DNA of 11,219 bases, taken from positions 1 to 11,219 of the forward strand of contig SGPM01000582.1 of NCBI GenBank assembly GCA_004802725.1, read 5' to 3'. The translations under genes were made by a program, and so were the position numbers. Below, one piece after another: positions 6,079 to 11,219 of the stretch. Under the pieces are notes generated by a model that saw nothing but the letters and a program-made list of their open reading frames with translations, made no database searches and had not been told where the DNA came from. Positions within the stretch are counted from its first letter, which is position 1. Each line of letters opens with the position of its first letter. The DNA is from Antrodiella citrinella (lineage: Eukaryota > Basidiomycota > Agaricomycetes > Polyporales > Steccherinaceae).

Positions 6079-8530
6079 GAAGTGCGGTCAAGGCGGCGCG
6101 CACCACNGGATCNANGTCATTGCAGGCAGCGATACGNTCGTGCAATGTNATGTCGATGGANCGGTGGAACAANTGNTCNGGCANGAGGGTCATGGCATCG
6201 TTGTCNACGATTTCCGTGTTGAGGTGAATGAGCCGGGAGAGGGTGTCGGACTGGATCATGTCCTTGCCNGGGACGTGCTGCAACTGCAGATCGAACATGG
6301 ACAGGAGNGAACTCCANCGGGCTTGTCGGCGATTGAGGCGTTGNGCGGAGCGGAAGTACGTGAGGTTCTTGTGATCCGAAAGGATCTGGACGGGGTGCGG
6401 AGCNCCNTCCAGATAGTGACGCCACGCTTCAAGGGCGCGGACAATACCGAGGAGTTCNCGGTCNTAGATGTCGTAGTTGNGCTGGGCATCNTTGAACGAC
6501 TGGGANAGGTAGCCACAGGGATGCCAGTCGCCATTGATGTCTTGCTGTCGCATGACAGCGCCGGTGGCAAACTTGGAGGCGTCGGTTTCGATCTGGAATG
6601 GCTTGGACTTGTCGGGCATCAGCAGCACAGGGGAAGCAGTGAACAGGCGTTTCAGGGTGTCGAACGCTGTCTGGCATTCGTCGGACCATTTCCATGGGAT
6701 GTCTTTTCGTGTGAGGTCGTTGAGAGGGCGAGCGATGGTGGAGAAGTTGGGAATAAACCGGCGGTAGAAATTGCCAAAACCAAGGAAGGAGCGGACTGCC
6801 TTGACCGATGCAGGTGCAGGCCAGTCGCGNATNCCTTGGAGNTTCGTNGGNTCCATGGCGAGGCGNTCAGGGGAAATGATGAGNCCNAGGAANTCNACTT
6901 CGCTGGCCTCAAAGACGCATTTCTCAGGNTTGAGATAGAGATCATGCTCCTTGAGCCGTTCGAGGATGCGNTGGGTACGNGCACGGTGTTCNGNGAGATC
7001 GGCGGAAAATATGAGCATNTCGTCCATGTAAATGACCAGCCANCCTTCGTCCATCATGTCAGAGAANANGTCGTCCATGAANGCTTGGAAGGTGGCAGGG
7101 GAATTGCATAACCCAAAGAACATGACCAATGGNTCGAAAAGNCCCTTGCTACANTTGAANGCGGCTTTCCACTGGTCTCCNTCCTTGATGCGGATATTGT
7201 TGTAGCCAGANCGGAGATCCANNTTGGAAAAGTGNTTCGCTCCNTTGAGCTTATCGACGAGCTCAGGGATNAACGGTAGAGGGTACGCATTCTTGACGGT
7301 GCCTTCGTTCAAGTGACGGTAGTCCTGACAGGGGCGGAGATTGCCATCCTTCTTTCCGACAAAGAAAAACGGGGACGCCATCGCGGATTTGGAACGACGA
7401 ATGTACCCTTTGCGTAGGTGTTCCTCGATAAACTCGTTCTGAATGAGTTCTTCTTTCGGGGTGAGAGGGTACACCTTGCATTGGCGAGGGACAAAATCGG
7501 GTTTGAATTCGATGGCGTGGTCGTATGGTCGGGATGGGGGAAATCGCTCCGCCGCCTTCTTCTCAAAGACAGATTTGAAGTCATGGTACTGCTCTGGGAC
7601 GAGTTCGTCAATGGTCTTGGGGGTCTCCAGTTTGGCCTTTTCTTGGGCCATGGCCATTGCGGGATTGACCTTGGCTCGGATCCACGTGTTCTGATTGACA
7701 GAAAATTTGGCTGAAGAACGCCAGAAATGTACGCGGCCAATGGAGGGGCCAGGCAGTGCGGAGGGTTCGGTAGGAAGGTCACGATATGCGAGGGTCTCCG
7801 GAGGTGCGAGGATCTGGTCGGTGAGTTCGCCTTTGATGTATCCGATGACAAGATCGTCGTCGGGGTCGACATCAATAGGGATGGGGTCAGGGAGATTGAC
7901 TGGTGGATCTGCGGCAGGGAGGTTGACTGGGGAATCGGAGGTAAGGGGAGCGGTGGGAAGGGGTTCTATGGCACGCAGCAAGGCGTTGTCCGGAGTTGGG
8001 TTCANCACAGACAAGGTTGGCTCGTCAGGGATATCCTCGATGCGATTGAGGACTGTGCGAGTGTGGCGTACAGTACGAAGGGTGCGAAGGAGGGANGGTT
8101 CTGGGAGGATATCATCGGGGTCAAATTCAAAGTGGCNGGTACGGAAATTGACTCGGGGGTTGACTCGTTTCAACCAGGGGAAGCCAAGGATAATGGCTTC
8201 ACCACCGAGGTTGGACGCGTAGAAGCGGGTGGGAATCGAGGTGCCGTTGATATTGAGATCAAGCCAGGTGTAATGGGTGATCAGCCCATCCTTGTTCGGG
8301 GTATGGTCGACGTTGAAAACGGGGATGGCGCAGAGAAGCGGTTTCAACTCAAGATGGTGTTTGCGCACGAACGAGTTGTCGATAAATGCATCTCCTGCGC
8401 CCGTGTCGATGAGAGCAGAGGTGGCGATGGTTCGTTGTCCGAGTATAGTGACATCACAATGGATTGATCGTCTAGAACAATCAGCTAATACAGAAACTCG
8501 AGACAACGTGTAACAAGACGGATCCAACAT
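6038..8530 (-). CDS. Protease-reverse transcriptase-RNase H (5' part of pol)
   Basis: This encodes the processing protease, the RNA-directed DNA polymerase and the RNase H. The protease active site is [11 protein letters not shown] with D42-T43-G44, and its second conserved block is [10 protein letters not shown] motifs in order are [18 protein letters not shown], motif A D-L-x-SGYNN near residue 439, the [11 protein letters not shown] block and the YMD-x box near 501-504, whose fourth residue is Asp or Glu because the third codon base is N. RNase H has [13 protein letters not shown] (near 645), the [16 protein letters not shown] block, SDHKNL and the terminal DTLSRL. The ATG at 8530 sits 17 nt after the gag stop, in the -1 frame, so the protein is probably made by ribosomal frameshifting rather than from this ATG. 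After RNase H the frame ends at 6038, a few codons past a C6 run, and the integrase continues in the +1 frame. About 53 Ns lie between 6107 and 7271. Confidence 0.93.
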   Translation of the reverse strand: MLDPSCYTLSRVSVLADCSRRSIHCDVTILGQRTIATSALIDTGAGDAFIDNSFVRKHHLELKPLLCAIPVFNVDHTPNKDGLITHYTWLDLNINGTSIPTRFYASNLGGEAIILGFPWLKRVNPRVNFRTXHFEFDPDDILPEXSLLRTLRTVRHTRTVLNRIEDIPDEPTLSVXNPTPDNALLRAIEPLPTAPLTSDSPVNLPAADPPVNLPDPIPIDVDPDDDLVIGYIKGELTDQILAPPETLAYRDLPTEPSALPGPSIGRVHFWRSSAKFSVNQNTWIRAKVNPAMAMAQEKAKLETPKTIDELVPEQYHDFKSVFEKKAAERFPPSRPYDHAIEFKPDFVPRQCKVYPLTPKEELIQNEFIEEHLRKGYIRRSKSAMASPFFFVGKKDGNLRPCQDYRHLNEGTVKNAYPLPXIPELVDKLXGAXHFSXXDLXSGYNNIRIKXGDQWKAXFXCSKXLFXPLVMFFGLCNSPATFQXFMDDXFSDMMDEXWLVIYMDXMLIFSADLXEHRXRTXRILERLKEHDLYLXPEKCVFEASEXXFXXLIISPXRLAMXXTXLQXXRDWPAPASVKAVRSFLGFGNFYRRFIPNFSTIARPLNDLTRKDIPWKWSDECQTAFDTLKRLFTASPVLLMPDKSKPFQIETDASKFATGAVMRQQDINGDWHPCGYXSQSFXDAQXNYDIXDXELLGIVRALEAWRHYLXXAPHPVQILSDHKNLTYFRSXQRLNRRQAXWSXLLSMFDLQLQHVXGKDMIQSDTLSRLIHLNTEIXDNDAMTLXXXXLFHXSIDXTLHXRIAACNDXDXVVRAALTALRDGTPPTTTHGPF
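6062..6067 (-). other. C6 homopolymer where pol changes frame
   Basis: The plus strand shows a run of six G. Before it the RT-RNase H frame reads [11 protein letters not shown], and after it the integrase frame reads [16 protein letters not shown]. Counting one C fewer in the run would keep the two halves in a single frame. Chromovirus pol is normally one ORF, so a sequencing or consensus length error, or a recent one-base insertion, is the likeliest cause. A programmed +1 event is less likely. Confidence 0.7.
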
Positions 8531-8557
8531 CGCAGTGGACCGTCGCTCTAAAAACCC
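8517..8557 (-). promoter_or_regulatory. Gag-pol -1 ribosomal frameshift signal
   Basis: On the element strand the last sense codons of gag are GAG GGT TTT followed by TAG. The heptamer G-GGT-TTT (8557-8551) matches the X-XXY-YYZ slippery rule in the gag frame. After a 6-nt spacer, TAGAGC, comes a hairpin: GACGG (8544-8540) pairs with CCGTC (8521-8517) and TCCA (8539-8536) pairs with TGGA (8526-8523), with one bulged T and a 9-nt loop. Pol lies exactly in the -1 frame, which is closed by a TGA just before the heptamer and open after it. Slippage would give a Gag-Pol fusion; the alternative is re-initiation at ATG 8530 in the loop. Confidence 0.72.
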
Positions 8558-10053
8558 TCGTCAACCATTCTCTTGGTCAAGGTCTCTCTCTCACCGGTAG
8601 GGAGTTTGGACATCATGGCCACGATGCGCCCGACAGATATGTCTTCTTCGGCAGGGGCTTCAGTGACCACTTCCATCTGGCGCACTGTGCGGGATGGACC
8701 GCGTCCACTGCCAGGGCATTCGCGGGACATGTGTCCGGCCTTGCGGCAGCGGAAACACTTTCCCTCGCGTCGGAGCTTGTCCCGCTCAGCGGGAGTCAAC
8801 TTCTGGATGGTCACGTCAGCGTCGGTGGTGGCGACCTGACGGATATTGCGGCGGAAGTTGTTCTTGGGGCGATTGGAATGGAAAGTGTTCTTGTAATGGT
8901 AGAGAGCATCAAGGCGAGAGGCGACCCCATAGTAATCGTCGAGGGTCTTCATCTCGGCGGTGTTGCCCAGTACTCGACTCTGGAGTCCATCGTTGAGGCC
9001 ATCAAGGAACTTGTCGATGAGGAAGGCGGTGTCCTTGAAGTCGGTGAGTCCGACAATGGTACGGAACTTGGCGATGTACTCGTCCACAGATCCGGACCCT
9101 TGCTTCAGATCTTTGAGCTTGGTCACGGCATCGGCGGAGGAATTAATGGGGAGGAAGGAAGTGTTGACTCTCGTGATGAAGTCATTCCAAGTACCGTACG
9201 AGGCAGGGGTAGACTCCTGTCCTTCCTTGATGATACCTGCTGCCCACGAGGCAGCAATCCCCTCGTTCATGAAGGAGAGGGCGAACCCAATCTTCTTCAA
9301 GTCGGTGTCATAGATGTCGCCATTGAGAGAGAAGTAATTCTTGCACGCCTGGATAAAGGCTGCAGTGGTAGCACGGTCTCCCGTGAACGCCTTGGGCTGA
9401 CCGATCTTTAGTTCGGTAGGCCTGGTAGTCATGGTCAGAAGCGGTTGGGGTTGGAGTAGAGGTGCTGGCGGTGCGACGGGGGCGGTGGTTGCTGGTTGAT
9501 GGTGGGACGTAGGGGTAGTGGACTGAGTGTGTATATGTAGGTGGGAGCTCGGGGATGGAGAAGAATGACGACTGGATAGGAGTGATCCTCGTCGAGGACT
9601 AGGTACCCGTACTGGACTTCGTCCTGCTGGGAGAGTACTCGGTCCTGCTTGAGGCGATGCAAGCGGCGAAAGGAAAGCGCTAGTCGCTGAGGGATCAGGG
9701 AGAGGGTCTTCTTCGATGCTTGCAACAGGGCTTTCCAATTGCGCTGCTGCTTCGGCTTCTGAGTNGGCGTTGGTCTCGGAATCAGGGTTAGATTCGTCGT
9801 CAGAGGAGGAGGCGTCGGGGTCACNGAAGTAACTATCAGGGATGCGTTGGACNCGTTCTCTGACCTGGGGAAGGTCGGGGTTGGTAANGTCTGCGATAAA
9901 GTACCAACCAGGTCTGCTCTGGTTAGTGCGCCACTCGTAGGCGACTCGTGTATCTGCAGAGGTGTAGACGGCAAAGTGTCCGGTGAGGGGACCGGTCTGG
10001 AGACGGTGCGAGGTTCNAGGTGGATGGTCTGGGGAGTGCTCTGTGGGAGCCAC
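8548..10053 (-). CDS. Gag: capsid and zinc-knuckle nucleocapsid protein (501 aa)
   Basis: This is the structural protein that forms the particle and packages the RNA. Residues 1-207 are a Ser/Pro/Asp-rich extension with a conserved-looking patch (RVAYEWRTNQSRPGWYF near 45-60). A Met at 208 (9432) could be an internal start and precedes the Ty3-type capsid domain, recognised by AFIQACKNYFSLNGD, YGTWNDFITRVNTSFLP, GSGSVDEYIAKFRTIVG and FLIDKFLDGLNDGLQSRV. The nucleocapsid end has one CCHC knuckle, C433-x2-C436-x4-H441-x4-C446 (CFRCRKAGHMSREC), followed by a short tail ending at the TAG in the frameshift signal. The first ATG after the primer binding site is at 10053, leaving a leader of about 60 nt after the LTR. 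Five Ns lie in the N-terminal extension, four at first codon positions, so this part may be less constrained, or translation may start at Met208. Confidence 0.88.
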   Translation of the reverse strand: MAPTEHSPDHPPXTSHRLQTGPLTGHFAVYTSADTRVAYEWRTNQSRPGWYFIADXTNPDLPQVREXVQRIPDSYFXDPDASSSDDESNPDSETNAXSEAEAAAQLESPVASIEEDPLPDPSATSAFLSPLASPQAGPSTLPAGRSPVRVPSPRRGSLLSSRHSSPSPSSHLHIHTQSTTPTSHHQPATTAPVAPPAPLLQPQPLLTMTTRPTELKIGQPKAFTGDRATTAAFIQACKNYFSLNGDIYDTDLKKIGFALSFMNEGIAASWAAGIIKEGQESTPASYGTWNDFITRVNTSFLPINSSADAVTKLKDLKQGSGSVDEYIAKFRTIVGLTDFKDTAFLIDKFLDGLNDGLQSRVLGNTAEMKTLDDYYGVASRLDALYHYKNTFHSNRPKNNFRRNIRQVATTDADVTIQKLTPAERDKLRREGKCFRCRKAGHMSRECPGSGRGPSRTVRQMEVVTEAPAEEDISVGRIVAMMSKLPTGERETLTKRMVDEGF

Positions 10054-10115
10054 GGTGTGGGTGGGGGTGCGCTTGGACTACGAGGAGTCAGCGCAGTAGT
10101 AGAAACTTGACCTAA
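10054..10115 (-). other. 5' leader between LTR and gag
   Basis: These 62 nt hold the primer binding site next to the LTR and end at the gag ATG. No upstream ATG is seen in element sense within the leader, and apart from the primer site I find no strong structure. Confidence 0.5.
10104..10113 (-). promoter_or_regulatory. Primer binding site, self-priming type
   Basis: Two bases after the 5' LTR the element strand reads AGGTCAAGTT. This is the exact reverse complement of AACTTGACCT in the LTR (10245-10236 read on the minus strand), which begins 36 nt downstream of the TATA box. It has no TGGTATCAGAG-like match to initiator tRNA. The arrangement fits Tf1-type self-priming, where the cleaved 5' end of the mRNA anneals to the primer binding site and starts minus-strand synthesis. 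The match is seen in the sequence; the mechanism is known from Tf1/sushi elements and is inferred here. Confidence 0.72.
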
Positions 10116-10236
10116 TGTTACGTGAGGCGTAACTTCGGCACGAGTTCTGACTAGGACGAGGTTCAAGTGAGACGATGAGGACGATGTGCAGACAAGGACG
10201 ATGTTCAGAGTGGAAGATAACCTCTATTAACAAGGA

Positions 10237-10261
10237 GGTCAAGTTGGGGAACAACTTGACC
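10237..10261. repeat. Perfect 10-bp inverted repeat in the LTR (right copy)
   Basis: This is the same palindrome as at 2526-2550, with arms GGTCAAGTTG and CAACTTGACC and a 5-nt loop. It is unchanged between the two LTRs, although a C/T difference sits only 3 bases beyond it at 10264. In the 5' LTR it overlaps the inferred transcription start. Confidence 0.85.
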
Positions 10262-10273
10262 GATGCGTACAGG

Positions 10274-10281
10274 TATTTATA
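10274..10281 (-). promoter_or_regulatory. TATA box of the 5' LTR promoter
   Basis: The minus strand reads TATAAATA. The first T is 36 nt upstream of the A at 10245, which begins the 10-nt stretch complementary to the primer binding site. That spacing suits a TATA-driven RNA polymerase II start and supports 10245 as the RNA 5' end. The transcription start itself is inferred. Confidence 0.68.
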
Positions 10282-10570
10282 CAAGTATGAGAACTGCAGA
10301 ATCTGAAGGAGGATCGTTCGAGTACTAAAGGACTGCGGAGGTAAAAGGAGGATCGTTCGAAGGGGAACCGTTGGAACGGTGAGCGTCAACGAAGGTGGTT
10401 CATCCGCAGTAAGGGAATAGGAAAGGGGGTGAGTCGTACTAGGTATACGTATGGGAGTCCATATGCGGGTAAGGGTACGACAAAGGAAGTGGATGAGAGA
10501 ATAAGGGGATAACGAGGAGTAAAGGGAAAAGAAAGGGAAAAAGAATAAGAGCGCACGCGTGTTTGTAACA

Positions 10571-11219
10571 CTGGATGAGGTTCAGTCGAATCGGCCGATT
10601 GCTGCCGATCCGCTATTTCCTCATCCGTTTCGCTCATCAAGGCATGATGCCTCTCCGCGCACTCGAACGTGTACGCGAGCGGATTCAGTCTCATCCAATC
10701 GGTGACGGTCGCAAAACCGTACCGGTCCGTAGAGAAGGGGTCCAGCTCGTCCAGATACTGTGGACGCTGGTGGTATCTGTCCCCATTGGTCACATTGTGC
10801 CAATCGTGGAAGAACAGATCTGGGAATTGAATCCACAGATGACAATCATAGAGAACATGATCGCGCGTCTGCGGCTGGAACCCGCACACACACTTCACTT
10901 CCCCTTCGAGGTTGAACCTTTCACGGAAGGCTCCGATAGGTGCATGGCCGGTCACCATTCTGGTGAACCGACCCATCTCTTTGGCATTATTTGCCAAATA
11001 GGGCGACAATTTCGCCCAATGCTGCTTACCGGATTTAGCCAATTTCTGCCTCCAACGAGGACTTAACGCAAATTGGACCCGGCATAAGCCTTACTGTGCA
11101 CTCGCTCTTTCCATTCAGCGAATACTCCGGTCGTGACGCTCCGCCCTTGCCACCGACCAAGAAGTGACGTCAGGGTGATGTCCCCTGATCTTCGCCTCGC
11201 GTGTCGCATCCGACATCGA
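10571..11219 (-). pseudogene. LINE (non-LTR) ORF2 C-terminal fragment, decayed
   Basis: This is the last part of a non-LTR retrotransposon ORF2, downstream of RNase H. The clearest mark is the C-terminal knuckle CVCGFQPQTRDHVLYDC (C-x-C-x8-H-x4-C), which LINE ORF2 proteins carry and which is thought to help bind the template RNA. It is preceded by RFTRMVTGHAPIGAFRERF, the usual block before it. The frame is open from about 11090 down to the LTR. Upstream, the same frame has stops at 11117-11115 and 11093-11091. Between them the adjacent frame gives a plausible continuation, FAEWKERVHSKAYAGSNLR (about 11122-11066), so two compensating one-base indels have occurred near 11125 and 11066. The ORF is cut at 10571 by the LTR and runs off the right window edge. 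The LINE clade cannot be told. Confidence 0.7.

Larger units (their letters stand above)
2405..10570 (-). mobile_element. Chromovirus-type Ty3/gypsy LTR retrotransposon, near-complete, with two extra 3' ORFs
   Basis: This is an 8166-bp element on the minus strand bounded by two 455-bp direct LTRs that begin TGTTAC and end GTAACA. The order in element sense is LTR, primer binding site, Gag, protease-RT-RNase H, integrase with chromodomain, two accessory ORFs, polypurine tract, LTR. RT before integrase defines Ty3/gypsy, and the C-terminal chromodomain places it among chromoviruses. It is longer than most fungal chromoviruses because about 1.8 kb lies between pol and the 3' LTR. LTR identity of 450/455 indicates a young insertion. 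The only clear lesion is a one-base frame break at a C6 run near 6062-6067. Many single Ns are scattered in blocks. The sequence to the left of the element is an unrelated gypsy pol and that to the right is a LINE fragment, with no target-site duplication (GTCGA against CTGGA). Confidence 0.93.
10116..10570 (-). repeat. 5' LTR of the chromovirus (right copy)
   Basis: This is the promoter-bearing LTR for the minus-strand element, 455 bp long and 98.9 percent identical to the left copy. It would drive transcription leftward from its TATA box at 10274-10281, with an inferred start near 10245 that gives a U5 of about 130 nt. The ends are TGTTAC / GTAACA. The base just right of it (10571) belongs to a LINE-like ORF. 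An open frame running across the LTR/LINE boundary is accidental and is not a gene fusion. Confidence 0.97.

Noticed and set aside
6002..8467. Long plus-strand ORFs at 6002-7111, 7727-8467 and 8731-9411
   Set aside because: They are antisense to pol and gag, have no recognisable domain, and exist because the strongly biased third positions of the real genes keep the opposite frame open.
10104..10115. tRNA-type primer binding site
   Set aside because: The bases after the LTR do not resemble the initiator tRNA complement, and the exact LTR match explains them better.
10386..10570. LINE ORF extending into the LTR as a fusion gene
   Set aside because: The homology stops at the LTR edge and the extension equals the LTR-only ORF of the left copy, so the open frame is accidental.
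1..11219. Host gene, tRNA or rRNA
   Set aside because: All stretches over 300 bases are covered by retroelement coding sequence, LTRs or element leader; nothing else was recognisable.

Overview
The window is repeat-rich fungal DNA, most likely from a basidiomycete (Agaricomycete-type) genome. It contains no host gene, tRNA or rRNA that I can support. It is a stack of three retroelements. The assignment rests on the element types: a chromodomain-bearing Ty3/gypsy element, a second Ty3/gypsy family with a D-G-G-S protease and a YIDD reverse transcriptase, and a non-LTR element tail with a C-C-H-C knuckle. The species cannot be told from the sequence.

Layout. (1) 1-2404, plus strand: a decayed pol fragment of an older Ty3/gypsy element. 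It holds the protease and nearly complete reverse transcriptase, has two frame changes, and stops abruptly at the start of RNase H. (2) 2405-10570, minus strand: an almost complete 8166-bp chromovirus. Its two 455-bp LTRs differ at only 5 positions. In element orientation it reads 5' LTR (10116-10570), primer binding site, gag, protease-RT-RNase H, integrase-chromodomain, two extra ORFs, polypurine tract, 3' LTR (2405-2859). (3) 10571-11219, minus strand: the decayed C-terminal end of a LINE-type ORF2.

How the chromovirus appears to work. A TATAAATA box in each LTR would start the RNA about 36 nt downstream. The 10 nt at that point are exactly complementary to the 10 nt lying 2 nt after the 5' LTR, the arrangement expected for Tf1-type self-primed reverse transcription; no tRNA-Met-type site is present. 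Gag ends at a textbook -1 frameshift signal: GGGTTTT, a 6-nt spacer, then a bulged hairpin, with pol in the -1 frame. A one-base length change in a C6 run splits pol between RNase H and integrase and is probably an error or recent mutation. The integrase ends in a chromodomain with the aromatic cage residues apparently present, predicting targeting to methylated-H3K9 chromatin.

The most unusual part is about 1.8 kb between pol and the 3' LTR (the env position). It holds two same-strand ORFs that I do not recognise: a 221-residue protein with one N-terminal membrane segment and a proline-rich tail, and a 329-residue protein with a helical first half, a proline-rich centre and an acidic end. 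Many single Ns in the element fall strongly on third codon positions (48 of 56 in the protease-RT-RNase H ORF, 9 of 11 in the membrane ORF, by hand count). This suggests that they mark differences between element copies under purifying selection, and that the membrane ORF is a real gene.

The two flanks of the chromovirus belong to different elements and there is no target-site duplication, so the locus is either a recombinant between insertions or an assembly join.
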